NCBI GenBank assembly: GCA_025667525.1 | Contig: CM046878.1 | Span: forward strand, 82,108,196-82,172,195 | DNA from: Glebionis coronaria | Taxonomy: Eukaryota; Streptophyta; Magnoliopsida; Asterales; Asteraceae | Direction of reading: 5' to 3' | DNA: 64,000 nucleotides | Shown here: positions 1 to 10,980 of the stretch, piece by piece | How the letters are laid out: every line of letters begins with the position of its first letter | How positions within the stretch are numbered: the first letter of the stretch is position 1 | The notes under the pieces: model-generated | The model's input: only the letters and a program-made list of their open reading frames with translations | The model's database searches: none | What the model was told of the DNA's origin: nothing | Translations under genes and position numbers: made by a program

Positions 1-1167
1 AAGAAGCCAACACCACTAAGGTGTTGGTGATTTTTATTTTTCTTGATTACATCTTAGATTTGTAGTTTTAATCTTTTCCTTTGTTTGTTTAACATTAATC
101 AATCAATACAATCATTCATTTCATCTTATTTATCTTCATCTTTTTGATTTAAAGTCTCAAGTTCTTATTTGGGTGATTTTGATCTTTGAAAGTAAGTGGG
201 TTTTGTGTTTTTGTTGTTTTGGTTTGATGTTTATGGTTAGTAGATGATTAGTGTTTAGTTTGGTTTAAAGTTTTGGTTAAAAACTTGGTTGATTTTTGAT
301 AAAAATCGTGTTCTTTGATTTCCCTGTTCTTCGCTGTTCTTCAACACTGCCCAGATTCCGAATCAAGCTCCCTCAATTTTTATTCCGTATCAAGATTGTT
401 CATCTGGAATATTTTATATTCCGGATCAGTGTCTTCCATTCAGAATATTTATTATTCCGAGTCAAGTTCTTCATCCGGAATAACTTTTTATTCCGGATGA
501 ACCGGATATTCCGGATCAGTCATTTTCCAAACATTCCGAATCAAGTATTCATCCGGAATAATTAATATTCCGGACAAGTGTAATTATTCTGGATCAAGCA
601 TATTCCGAATCAGCATTTTTCCATTCAAATTATTCCGGATCAGTTGTTCATCCGGAATAATTAATATTCCGGATGAGTGGCATTATTCCGCATCAAGGTT
701 TTAAGAAAATATTCCGAGTCAGTTTTTAAACATTCCGAATAAAGCCTTTTCAGTTTTTATTCCGCATGAGCGTATATTCCGAATCAAGCTTTTTCCCCTT
801 TTATTCCGAGTCAGCAAAGATATTCCGCATGGGTAAGATTTTCCGAATGAAGGATTTTTGTCTGATTTATTCCGAATAAAAGTTATATTCCGGATCAAAG
901 TCTACATTCCGAATCAAGCTTAAATTTTAGTAAGGGTATTTACTGTCACTTTTCTATTTTAATTCAAGTTTTATTTTAATTCAAGTTTTATTCTTATTAA
1001 TTACTTTTAGTTTATCTTTATTTACTTTACGCATTTAATCCTTTTAAGTAGATTAGAAAACCAAACTCTTTTTCTTGTAACCAAGAACAACTATTCCACT
1101 TTGAACCGTGATCGATTCGAGAAGATTCCGAGAGTTAAATTGAACCCATGCAAAAACTCAAGTATCA
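1..1167 (+). repeat. 5' LTR of element A, 3' part only
   Basis: Near-identical to 15004-16173. It ends AAGTATCA directly before the primer site. About 340-930 carries some 30 copies of a short ATTCCGGATCA/ATTCCGAATCA-type motif. Small ORFs here are LTR shadows. Relative to the 3' LTR it lacks about 18 bases near 825 and has a 17-base duplication near 960-990. Confidence 0.92.
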
Positions 1168-1169
1168 AA

Positions 1170-1187
1170 TGGCGCCGCTGCCGGCTC
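1170..1187 (+). other. Primer binding site of element A (tRNA-Asp type)
   Basis: TGGCGCCGCTGCCGG, two bases after the LTR end, complements the 3' end of plant tRNA-Asp with one mismatch (tRNA sequence recalled from memory). A tRNA-Asp primer is typical of the Athila lineage. Confidence 0.8.
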
Positions 1188-1375
1188 TTCTCGTAAAGAT
1201 TAACAGTTTTTTGTGAGAACTTGGATTTTGGGATCCGTTCACCGTGAACGTTACTTTTTCATAAAAAATTTCAAAAATCCTAAAAAATCTAAACTTTTCA
1301 AAAAATACAAAAAAATTAAAAACATAAAAAACCAAAAATATTTCTTGTTTGCTTTGTTAGTTCTTTTGCATGTGT

Positions 1376-1524
1376 ATGCGCACTCGATCAACGTCTTATC
1401 AAGAGCCCGAGACTCTCGATAACTTAGACATGGCCGGTGTACACAACAACAACAATAATCCACCTCAAAACAACATGAATAATAACAACAATGAACCTCT
1501 ACCGGACAATCGTCTTATCAAGAG
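1376..1524 (+). pseudogene. gag N-terminal remnant of element A
   Basis: The first about 45 codons of an Athila-like gag, starting MRTRSTSYQEPETLDNLDM and followed by an Asn-rich stretch. This matches the start of the intact gag of element B (MRTRSSYYQEPKPQ, start at 10757 on the - strand). The reading is cut near 1510-1524, where sequence jumps to the region just before RNase H, in a different frame. The last 14 bases (1511-1524) are a second copy of 1392-1405. No protein function is expected. An alternative ATG lies six bases upstream at 1370. Confidence 0.8.
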
Positions 1525-3345
1525 TGTATTGAAGCCTTCAACCTTCTTAAGGATAAGCTAACTAAGGCACCGGTCTTGGTTACCCCTAATTGGGAGCTAC
1601 CTTTTGAGTTGATGTGCGATGCTAGCGACTTTGCTATTGGAGCGGTTTTGGGCCAAAGAGTGAACAAACACTTCCAACCGATCCACTACGCTAGCAAGAC
1701 AATGACAGGGGCTCAATTGCATTACACGACAACCGAAAAAGAGCTTTTAGCTGTTGTCTATGCTTTTGAAAAGTTCCGCCCCTATCTTGTCCTTTCTACC
1801 ACCATCGTGTATACCGATCATTCCGCGTTGAAGTACTTGTTAACTAAGCAAAATTCTAAACCAAGACTTCTTCGCTGGGTTTTGCTACTTCAAGAATTTA
1901 AAATCAAAATTCGTGATAAGAAGGGAGCTGAAAACCTAGCCGCGGATCATCTCAGTAGACTTGAGGATCCTTATCAAGGGGATCATCCGAACACAGAGAT
2001 CAATGACTCTTTTCCCCTGGAGACCTTAATGTCTATAAACTCGAATCAAGATGAGACCCCGTGGTTTGCGGACATTGCAAACTACTTGGCGGGTGGAATT
2101 CTCATTGACGGGTTAACATCCCAACAAAAGAAAAAGTTCTTTAAAGACATTAAGACTTACTTTTGGGATGACCCGTATCTCTTCAAACAATGCGCTGATT
2201 TGATTATTCGCCGATGTGTTGATGGACCGGCCGCTTCCGACATTCTCGAAGCTTGCCACAAAGGACCCACCGGTGGTCACTTTGGTCCCAACTACACCGC
2301 CAAAAAAGTGTTTGACTCGGGATTTTATTGGCCCACCATTTATTGTGATGCTCACGAGATGGTTAAACATTGTGATGCTTGTCAAAAACAAGGCAAGATC
2401 ACACATAAAGATGAGATGCCTCAAAATTTCATACAAGAATGTGAAATCTTTGATGTATGGGGCATCGACTTTATGGGGCCATTCCCTTCATCTAAAGGAA
2501 ACAAATACATCCTTGTAGCCGTTGACTACGTTTCCAAATGGGTTGAAGCCAAAGATTTACCCACTAATGACACAAGGGTGGTTTGTAACTTTTTGAAGTC
2601 GCTATTCGCTAGATTCGGTGTGTCTCGTGCCATTATTAGTGATCGCGGGGCTCATTTTTGCAATGATCAATTTGCAAGAGTCATGGCTAAGTATGGTGTA
2701 AATCATCGTCTTTCCACCGCATACCACCCACAAACTAATGGCCAGGCTGAAATCTCTAACCGAGGATTAAAGCGAATTCTTGAACGAACCGTGGGAGAGC
2801 ATCGTGCCTCATGGGCTGATAAACTTGATGATGCTCTGTGGGCTTTCCGTATCGCATACAAGACTCCGATTGGTTGTACACCATATCGTCTCGTGTACGG
2901 GAAAGCATGCCACCTCCCCGTTGAGTTGGAGCACAAGGCTTATTGGGCCTTAAAGTGGGCTAACTTCGATATCAACAAAGTCGGTGACCTACGCAAAATC
3001 CAACTCAATGAGCTGAATGAACTCCGGAATGAGGCTTATGAAAATTCTTTGATCTATAAGGAAAAGACTAAGCTCATTCACGACTCTAAGATTAAAAACC
3101 GAGAGTTCCAAGTTGGAGACAAAGTTTTACTCTTCAACTCTCGGTTGAAAATCTTTTCGGGCAAGCTGAAATCTCGTTGGTCCGGCCCATTCACCATTGC
3201 CCAAATTTTTCCATATGGTACTCTCGAGCTCGCTCAACCTAATGGACCTAATTTTAAGGTGAATGGCCAATGAGTGAAGTTGTACTTTGGTGAGGACATC
3301 TCTCATGAGATGATTCCATCCCTCACCACGTTTCCCATGAACTAA
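1525..3345 (+). pseudogene. pol fragment of element A: RNase H and integrase
   Basis: An open frame runs from 1525 to a TGA at 3271-3273, then continues in the same frame to TAA near 3345, so the TGA looks like a single nonsense change near the C-terminus. RNase H is at about 1600-1960: [42 protein letters not shown] and AADHLSRL hold the acidic residues. The integrase HHCC zinc region follows (about 2245-2400, HCDACQKQG). The integrase core triad is D at 2467 ([10 protein letters not shown]), D at 2641 (IISDRGAHF) and E at 2749 ([10 protein letters not shown]). RT, protease and most of gag are missing. In a complete element the enzyme would remove the RNA template and insert cDNA. This copy lacks its own start and is best called a fragment, although most of its catalytic residues survive. 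Confidence 0.88.
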
Positions 3346-3658
3346 TTTTGGGTCGAGTCAGGCTCGTGACTCGGTTATCAAAAACAAGCGCTCCTCGGGA
3401 GGCAACCCGAGTATCTATCCTTTTCTGTTTTACCTCCTAAGTGTAGGGGGACCTATATAGGTTGTTTGTGTTTGTGTGGTGATGTGATTACAGGGATAAG
3501 TGCACTCTTGGAATCTTTGAAGAACCGTGCTCCCGTGTTATCCAAAATCCGGTTCTATCTCTCAACTATCGTGATTCAATTTCCTTCATACTCACATTTG
3601 AAATTGATCACGTTATTCGTCTCTTCCTTAGCTTGATTTAACCAACGTGCACAATGTC
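3346..3658 (+). other. 3' non-coding part of element A, left of insertion B
   Basis: No gene seen. It contains an inverted motif (GTCGAGTCAGGCTCGTGACTC) and a TAAGTGTAGGGG motif that recurs in elements A and B. Similar sequence follows the gag stop of element B on the other strand, so this is conserved family-specific untranslated sequence. It resumes at 12857 after the nested element. Confidence 0.7.
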
Positions 3659-3663
3659 ATAAG
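3659..3663. repeat. Target site duplication of element B, left copy
   Basis: ATAAG directly before the LTR terminus TGATACAAGG; repeated at 12852-12856 after CCTATCA. Five bases is the usual length for Ty3/gypsy integrases. Confidence 0.95.
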
Positions 3664-5534
3664 TGATACAAGGCTTTTGCCCGTATAAAAATTAAAGATT
3701 AAAGATTAAGTTCGTGTTCTCGGTATCTTAACGAATTGATCTTAGCTCTCTATGTGTGACTTAGTTGATCTTTAGTGAAAAAGAATATTTTTGGGTGATT
3801 TTAAATTTAAATGCAAAGACTTAAAAGTAAAAGTGCTCTTAAAGTAAATCTAAGTCTAATTAAAGTGAAGTGCGAGTACTTTAAAACGTGACTAAAATTA
3901 AAGGGCACTAAAGTAAAATGACGTAAACTTAAATCTATCTAAGGCAAACTTAAAGTGCAACTAAAACTAAGGCAAATAATCTAAAAGTGCAATTAAATAA
4001 AAGGCAAGTAAAATAAAGCTTGAAGATAAAAATTAAAGATAAAAGCTAATAAGAACCTGAATACAGCTCATTCGGAATAAACCTTCGTTTGGAACAATCA
4101 CTCGTCCTAAATGTCACCTTTGGTTGAAATGATTCTTCTTCACTTGGAATATTACCAAAATCCTTGATCCGGAACAAACTTGTCTGAATATGTCACTTAT
4201 CCAAAACAATCTTTCATTCGGAACTTGCTGATTCGGAATCTTGTAAATCTTGCCTTGATTCGGAAGTTTTGGTCACCCCTTGATTCGGAACTTTCCGGAT
4301 GAAGCTCCTTTATTCGGAACTTTTGAAGTTCCGAATGAAGGCTCTTGGTTCGGAACTGTGAGTTGGTTCGGAAGGTTCCGAATGAAGATCTTTGGTTCGG
4401 AAGTTTGGACTTCCGAATGAGTAAGTTTGGTTCGGAACTTTTGAAGTTCCGAATGAAGTTCTTTTATTCGGAACTTTTGAAGTTCCGAATGAGTTTCCTT
4501 GATTCGGAACTTTTTGAGTTCCGAATGAACAGACTTGGTTCGGAAATTTCAGGCTTCCGAATGAAACCTTCTATTCTTCCCTTGGTTCGGAACTTTTTCT
4601 GGAAACACAGAAACAAAGCAATACTTCCGAAGAACAAGGAAGATGGGTACAGTAGCAGTTATAAACAAAAAGTAATCAAAATCAAACACACGTATCAATT
4701 TAAACAGTAACGATCCAACAAATAAGCATCAACAATCAATCAAAAACATGAAATTAAACAACTTTAACCATAATAATCAAAAACCACTTTGGATCAAAAT
4801 AAAAGTATGAACATAAACATAAACACAACAAATCAAAGAATAAGAAAGGTAGATAAGAGATTGACAAGATAAAGTAAAGATTGACAATAATTAAAAGGAA
4901 ACTTACTTGAAATTAAATGAATTTAAGGTGCAAGACAAGGTAATTAAATTGACAATTAATGTAAATGACAAGTATTTAAAATGGTGGAAGAGCTAATTGT
5001 CACACTTAGCCAACAAGAGTGAAATGATAACTAATCTAGTCTATTTATAGGGAAGACTAAAGCTTGCTTAGGAAGCTTCCTTAATTGCATACTTAGTCCC
5101 TCCTTCTTTAATCTTCTTCTTAATTGCGAGATTAAGTCCCTCCTTCTTTAATCTTCATTAAATGTAGACTTAAAGGACTTTTAGCTTCGGGATTTCTTTG
5201 AACTCGTCTTTAAATTCTTCAATAAAATAGACTTGAATTCTTCGGCTTTTGATAAACTTCCGTCTTTTGACTTTTTCTTCGATAAATCTTCAGAATTGGT
5301 CGTGGACTTCCGTTCTTTTTGCACTCTTGACTTCTTGACTTCGTCTTTTATCCTTTTCTTCAATAAAAGTCCATAAATGCCCGTGAATGTCCGTGTTTTA
5401 TCCATTTTCCACCTTTTCATCCTAAATCACAACAAAAACACAAACCACGCATAATTCCGACATAAAATACACGTTTTGGTCCGGTTATTATTGTAATTAA
5501 GTGGTAGAAAAGATGGGTGTTTACACACCTATCA
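3664..5534 (-). repeat. 3' LTR of element B
   Basis: 1871 bp, same length as 10981-12851. Read on the - strand it starts TGATAGGTGTG and ends CTTGTATCA. About 4200-4590 holds a run of imperfect hairpins built on TTCGGAAC...GTTCCGAATGA. A 121-codon ORF over this block (4345-4710) occurs in both LTRs and is not considered a gene. Confidence 0.95.
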
Positions 5535-5548
5535 AATCCCCTACACTT
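5535..5548 (-). other. Polypurine tract of element B
   Basis: On the - strand AAGTGTAGGGGATT lies directly before the 3' LTR start. The same tract precedes the 3' LTR of element A at 14469-14483. It is the expected plus-strand primer. Confidence 0.85.
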
Positions 5549-7553
5549 GACCATTGCAATGTCCTCATGCAATGCATTAGTTACAAAGCAAGATTACACT
5601 TTTCATCGTAATCAATCCACGTTGGCCTTTATTAAAGAGATAGAAAATTAAAAACATACAAAATAAAGAAATCAAAAGCATACCTTGGGTTTTGAAAATG
5701 TTATGAATAATCATCATCCTCAAGTTTTCACTTTCTCCAAACCAAGCTTAAAAACGAGATCATTGTTATTATAAGTTAGTAAACTAACACGAACTCATGT
5801 GGGCCAATTACTCACTTAGACTCCCTTATTCCTAGGTGTATCTCTTATATTTTATTATTTGTCTTGAATGATCACGAAGATGCATTGTTTGACTTATTTC
5901 GATAGTTATTTAGTCTGAAAATAAAGTGCACGATTTAATCAATAGTTAGCTAAAGGACCAAATCTTTTAAAACTGCTTCTCGGGATATCAGAAAGTTCAT
6001 ATCTTGGTATAACTTGGTTCGCGATTTGAGACCTTTCTCGGGCCGATATTTGGCAGCGACTTCATACTTTGAATCTTTGAGAGACGTTCATGAAATAATG
6101 GTCTTCTCTTCATAATTGGTATTTCTTCACTTTGAAGTTTTGAGAGATTCATACTTGGACCACGACTTCTTCATTTTTCTCCAATCTTTATTTTGGACTT
6201 TGATATACAACGATCCGCCTCCTTTTATGACTTGGATCTATTTATCCTCATACCTTGTTAGGGTCTTTTCGGATACACTTCTCCATGACTTTTGGGGAGT
6301 TTTGCTTTACGTCGTGTGTCTCGATCCTTCATATTGATTTTCGATAAATGATTCTTCACATCACTTGGGATCTTTAGCAACAAAACATAGCCCTCATGCC
6401 TTGTTAGGGCCTTTTTGGACTCGCCAATCTTCGCGCCCCGCTTCATAAGTTATGCCTTGGCTATGAACTCTCGTCATTACCGAGCAACTTTTAAACGATC
6501 TGGGGCTAGAAGCTAAGTAACTTTTCAAATCGTACAACCTTATTTATTGGCAAATAAATTATTAGCAAGCGATGGGAGAATAGGCTTATAATTAACTCAC
6601 ATAAATTCACGAAAGAATACCGGACTTATAATTGGCTCTATCATCTCTCGTTCTCCACATTTTAAAATCTCAAGTAATGAGACTCGTGGATACTTAGCCT
6701 ATTAAATCAAAGTTTTGGGTTTTCGAGTCGCCTATAGGATCTTGCAAATTCTTAGACTCTTTCAAGTTTAGAAATCGCATCTTAAAGTTCCTTTGATAAA
6801 CGACTCTCTAGGATCAATTATAGGAACTTGCGAAAAGTTCTTGTTCTTAACCCGTGAGAGTTAAGACTTTCGCGTTTTATAGCTCCCTATATAAAAGCCC
6901 AGCAAAACTTGACTTAAACACGTTAAGGATACTAGCTAGAGTAAACTCGGATTGAGTCAAAAGATTCACAACGTTTGAAAATTAAAACCACTTATTAAAC
7001 ATTTATTCTAGCGGAGAAAGAAAATAACTATACAAAGATAACAACTAATAGGCCAAAATAGATCAAAAATTTTGAAAAATGTCGAAAAATTGATTTTCCG
7101 GTTAAAATGAGGACAAAAACAAGGAAAAGACCACTTAACTTCGATAGAAGTCCCCCCTAAACTTAAGATAAACATTGTCCTCAATGTTTAAGCATGTGGG
7201 AGTAAGCTCCCCTACACTTAGGACATTGTGCACGTTGTTTAAATCTTGCTAAGGAAAAGACAACTAAAGAGATTCCTATTTTAATATTGAGAAATATAAA
7301 ATAGTGAATCTAAAAGAGTTTAGGATAGAACCGGGAAGACGTAGAACACGGAATCACGGGTCGTCAAGAATCATCAAGAGTGGATCATTGAAGCTCGAAT
7401 CCCTGATTAAGAAGTGAGGAGAGGAAATAGCAATCCAAAGGGGTCCCCCCTACACTTATGGTAAAGAAAGCGAAAAGATAGATGCATGGGTTGCCTTCCA
7501 AGAAGCGCTTGGTTTTTGTTAACCGAGTCGTGAGCCTGACTCGACCTTGATCA
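5549..7553 (-). other. 3' non-coding region of element B
   Basis: About 2 kb between the gag-protease stop and the polypurine tract. No RT, RNase H, integrase or env-like ORF is seen; small ORFs on either strand are not convincing. It is related to 12857-14468 of element A in opposite orientation, including two copies of a CCTTGTTAGGG/GGTCTTTTCGGA-type block and several CCCCTACACTTA motifs. The shared conservation suggests RNA-level function (packaging or strand transfer), which is inference. Confidence 0.75.
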
Positions 7554-10500
7554 TCAACGGAAGTAGCATGAAATATATCCACCAGGATCAAAGACGTAGT
7601 TTTCATCCATGAATAAGTAAGAGCTTAAGGCGAACAAGGCAAGCCAAAGAAGAGTAGGCAAGGTTCCCTTAAGCAGCAATGGAGCACGGTGGAAACAAGG
7701 TTGAAGTGGTGCAAGCAGATTTCCATAAGTTCCAAAGATATTTCCTTTTATTTCATCAGGTGGATACTGAGATGGCTTAAAGACTTCAATACCGGGGTCG
7801 AACACCTTTTCCTTCAGGGGAAAATAGCACTCAGGCTCAGCCGAGTGGGAAGAAGATCCGCAAAGAAGCACAACCTCGTCCTCAGAAGTGGGACAAAGAG
7901 GTGTCAAATCATACGTGCAACGGATTTCGGTGTCAACCGGTTTCTTCTCCTTTGACAAAATGCTCTTCAAATCCAAAGTATGATCAAGACGATAATCTTC
8001 AAAGTCAAAAGGAGGAGCATCACTCTCATGAGGGAAGTATGTGTTGAGAAATTCAGAGAAATCTTCCTCAAATGAATAGTCGCCCAAAGTAGGATCGAGT
8101 GATGATGGAGGATCTTCATCATGTGAAGAATCGCTCGAGAGAGTATCGGCCTCATCAAAATCATCATATGTAGGCAGCTCGGGATACTCAGAAGTACAAT
8201 CAAAATCATCCGAGTCTGAGCTAGAATCATCATCATCATAAGCATCGAAGACCGGTGAAGAATCAAAAATGGGAGAAGCGTCCAAAGTAGAGTGAGAATC
8301 ATCCACATTATCTTCAAAGAGTGGATTATCAGTGGAAGACTCGAATAAAGGATTATCGTAGACGGTAAAGTCATCGAGCACATTTATCATGTTCACTGAT
8401 TCTCGGCCTCCAAAGGATTTGCCTGTAAGCTTCCCCATTCTAAAAATTTTAGAATCATCCCCGACTCGTAAGATTAACTCACCTTCGGCCACATCTATTA
8501 AAGCACGTCCGGTTCTCAAGAATGGCCGACCAAGTATTAAAGGAATACGAGGGTCCATTTCATAATCAACTACGACAAAATCGACCGGGAAGGTAAATGT
8601 GCCAACTTTGATAAACACGTCTTCGGCTATACCAACGGGGTAAGCGAGAGTGCGGTTTGCAAGTTCGAGAGTCATCTTTGTAGGAATGAGATCGGGCAAT
8701 GATAGTGTTTTCCAAACACTGAGTGGCATAAGATTAATACTAGCCCCGAGATCAGCAAGGGCAGTAAATTCTTCAGTTTTGTTGAATACGCAAGACAACA
8801 CAAAACGACCGGGATCTCCAAGCTTTTCCGGAAGTTCTCTAAGAAGGACTGCAGAGCAGTTTTCATTTAAGCGTGTGTTGGCGAGTTCAAGCAACTTCTC
8901 CTTCTTGCTAAGCAAGTCCTTGAATGCTTTAACAAATTTCGGCATGTGGCAAAGTGCTTCAACAAGGCTAATGTTGATGGTCATTTTAGATAGCATATCC
9001 ACATATTTCATTACATTACAGTCATTCTTGGTTAGCTCGTTGGTCTTGCCTATGCGAGAAGGGTATGGGATTCGGGGCTGATAAGGGTTAGGTGGAGGTG
9101 TAGTTGGTGAAGGTTGTGATGTTGAAGGGTCCTTCCGAGATACATCGTCATTACGAGGCGGAGACGGTAATGGTGTACTATCACTAAGTGTAAGAGGAGT
9201 AGGGATACATGGTGGTGGAGGAGGTGTAGATAATGGTGGTGAATCAGGTGGATTGACAATGGTAATTCCACTACGCGTAGTTATAGCACTCACATTAGCT
9301 CGCGGATTAGTGACGGTGTTTGAAGGTAGAGAACCCGAGGAAGAAGAAGGTTGAGCTTCAGGCAAGAAACTAGCCAACAGATTCTTCAATTCAGTTGTTT
9401 GAGTGATGAAAGAGGATTGAAGATTTTCACGAACCTCGTTTCTGATGTCATTACCTTGCTTCAAGATATCTCCTTTCAAATTGATTATTTGGCTCTGTAG
9501 ATTTTTGATTTGCTCACCTTGAGTTCTCATGATGGTGTCAACATCGGGATTAATGGGTGGGTGTTGTTGGGTGGGTGGTTGATAAGGGTTAGAAGCACGA
9601 GGTGGGATTTGGTTGCTTCTATTGTAGTTGTTGGCGGAATTTTGGTTTTGAGGAGAAAAACCGGGTGAAAGGTAATTGTTGGAACGGTAGCTCAGCAGGT
9701 TTCTATCCCCTTGTTGTCTAGCTTGGTAATTTTCCGGTGAATAATTACCGTAAGCTGCATACACATTTTCCGGATTTCCTTGTGTCGAAGGACAATCGGT
9801 GTATGAGTGAGGACCGCCACATGTTTCACAAGGATTAGCGACTGCTTTAACTTGATGTTGTTGTTGGTTTGAAGCGAGAAGCGTAATACTTTTGCTCATT
9901 TCAGCCATCATGCGGGTGAGTTCGGTCATATCAGGGTTTGCGGAGGTAGAAGGAACATTGACTCTCGTATTGTTTCTAGAAGAAGCAGAGGAATCCCAGT
10001 TCTTATGATGAGTAGTCATGTTCTCTATTAACTCTCTACACTCCTCGGGTCTCCTTTTCATGAATGTGCCACCGGCGGCTGCATTAATCGTATCACGATC
10101 TCGAAAAGTCAATCCGTTGTAGAAAGTATCGATCAAGGTGACCGGAAGCATGTTGTGGTTTGGACAACGGTCGATCAAGACATTATATCTCTCCCATGCA
10201 TCAAAAAGAGATTCATCGGGATCTTGCATGAAACCGCTGATCTGATTGCGAAGGTTTGTGACCATGGATGGTGGAAAGTAGCGCGAAAGAAAGCGTTGAG
10301 TCATGTCATCCCAAGTGTGAATAGAATTATTCGGGAGACGATCAAACCATTTCTCGGCATGATGCGATAAAGTATGTGGGAAGAGTTGTAGGCGGAGTAC
10401 ATCCATTGTGGCCCCAGGCAACTTCATGCTTTGGGTGATTGTAATGAACTTGTCGAGGTGTTTGTTGGCATCATCATCAGGCAATCCTCTAAATGGGTTT

Positions 10501-10757
10501 GTTTGTACTTGCTGAATCATGTGGTGCTTCAACGAAAACTCAGGAGCGTTGATTTGCATCGGCGCAATCGGTCCTCCTCGTCCAAACATTGTTGGTTGAC
10601 AAAGTTCCTCCATGGTCCGAAGATCGGGTTGTGGAAGAGCATTGTTGTTATTGTTATTATTGTTGAGGTGCGGTAGTTGATTATTGTTGTTAACACCTGA
10701 CATATCTAAATCTTCTTGAGGCTTGGGCTCTTGATAATAAGAAGATCTAGTACGCAT
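7554..10757 (-). CDS. Gag-protease polyprotein of element B
   Basis: The start is placed at MRTRSSYYQEP (10757) because element A has the same start; an in-frame ATG 19 codons upstream gives only a low-complexity leader. The product is about 1067 residues. The retrotransposon gag domain is at about residues 75-240 (FRGLPDDDANKHLDKFI, HHAEKWFDRLPNN, AWERYNVLIDRCP). A zinc knuckle begins at Cys310 (CETCGGPHSYTDC, a shortened CCHC). A Pro/Ser-rich linker follows, then a retropepsin-like protease with the active site at Asp669 (ALADLGASINLMP: D-L-G, as in other Athila-type proteases) and flap/ILGRPFL motifs. The next about 230 residues are very acidic (Asp/Ser/Glu runs). The C-terminus has a hydrophobic segment, LPTLLWLALFALSSYLFM, that could span a membrane. 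No RT follows. The frame is intact. It would form the virus-like particle and process itself. Confidence 0.9.
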   Translation of the reverse strand: MRTRSSYYQEPKPQEDLDMSGVNNNNQLPHLNNNNNNNNALPQPDLRTMEELCQPTMFGRGGPIAPMQINAPEFSLKHHMIQQVQTNPFRGLPDDDANKHLDKFITITQSMKLPGATMDVLRLQLFPHTLSHHAEKWFDRLPNNSIHTWDDMTQRFLSRYFPPSMVTNLRNQISGFMQDPDESLFDAWERYNVLIDRCPNHNMLPVTLIDTFYNGLTFRDRDTINAAAGGTFMKRRPEECRELIENMTTHHKNWDSSASSRNNTRVNVPSTSANPDMTELTRMMAEMSKSITLLASNQQQHQVKAVANPCETCGGPHSYTDCPSTQGNPENVYAAYGNYSPENYQARQQGDRNLLSYRSNNYLSPGFSPQNQNSANNYNRSNQIPPRASNPYQPPTQQHPPINPDVDTIMRTQGEQIKNLQSQIINLKGDILKQGNDIRNEVRENLQSSFITQTTELKNLLASFLPEAQPSSSSGSLPSNTVTNPRANVSAITTRSGITIVNPPDSPPLSTPPPPPCIPTPLTLSDSTPLPSPPRNDDVSRKDPSTSQPSPTTPPPNPYQPRIPYPSRIGKTNELTKNDCNVMKYVDMLSKMTINISLVEALCHMPKFVKAFKDLLSKKEKLLELANTRLNENCSAVLLRELPEKLGDPGRFVLSCVFNKTEEFTALADLGASINLMPLSVWKTLSLPDLIPTKMTLELANRTLAYPVGIAEDVFIKVGTFTFPVDFVVVDYEMDPRIPLILGRPFLRTGRALIDVAEGELILRVGDDSKIFRMGKLTGKSFGGRESVNMINVLDDFTVYDNPLFESSTDNPLFEDNVDDSHSTLDASPIFDSSPVFDAYDDDDSSSDSDDFDCTSEYPELPTYDDFDEADTLSSDSSHDEDPPSSLDPTLGDYSFEEDFSEFLNTYFPHESDAPPFDFEDYRLDHTLDLKSILSKEKKPVDTEIRCTYDLTPLCPTSEDEVVLLCGSSSHSAEPECYFPLKEKVFDPGIEVFKPSQYPPDEIKGNIFGTYGNLLAPLQPCFHRAPLLLKGTLPTLLWLALFALSSYLFMDENYVFDPGGYISCYFR

Positions 10758-10960
10758 ACACCTGAAAATGTAAAAGAAAAAGAAACCAAACGCGAAGACA
10801 ATATATATGCACAATAAAAATAAAATCTTTTTGTATTTTTGAAATTTTTAATTTTTATGGTTTTTTGGAATTTTTAAGGCAAGAAAAATAACGTTCACAA
10901 GTAAACGGATCCCAAAAATGCAACGTGTCTAACACAGAAAACTGTTGATCTTAACGAAAA
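10758..10960 (-). other. Leader of element B between primer site and gag
   Basis: About 200 bases of A/T-rich untranslated leader. It corresponds to 1188-1375 of element A, including the phrase around GGATCC and the oligo-A/T run. No gene is seen. Confidence 0.6.
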
Positions 10961-10978
10961 GAGCCGGCAGCGGCGCCA
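10961..10978 (-). other. Primer binding site of element B (tRNA-Asp type)
   Basis: On the - strand TGGCGCCGCTGCCGG, two bases after the 5' LTR end; identical to the site in element A and one mismatch from the plant tRNA-Asp 3' end as recalled. Confidence 0.82.
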
Positions 10979-10980
10979 TT

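Noticed and set aside
340..930. Regular short repeats resembling a CRISPR array or heat-shock elements
   Set aside because: This is a plant LTR. Spacing is irregular with no unique equal-length spacers, and most copies (TTCCGAA, ATCCGGAA) do not keep the TTC-two bases-GAA spacing of heat-shock elements.
4345..4710. A 121-codon ORF, repeated almost exactly at 11662-12027
   Set aside because: It lies wholly within the LTR of element B and reads through the TTCGGAAC hairpin repeats; both copies exist only because LTRs are duplicated.
5181..5420. A 79-codon Lys/Ser-rich ORF, repeated at 12498-12737
   Set aside because: Within the LTRs of element B; identical only through LTR duplication.
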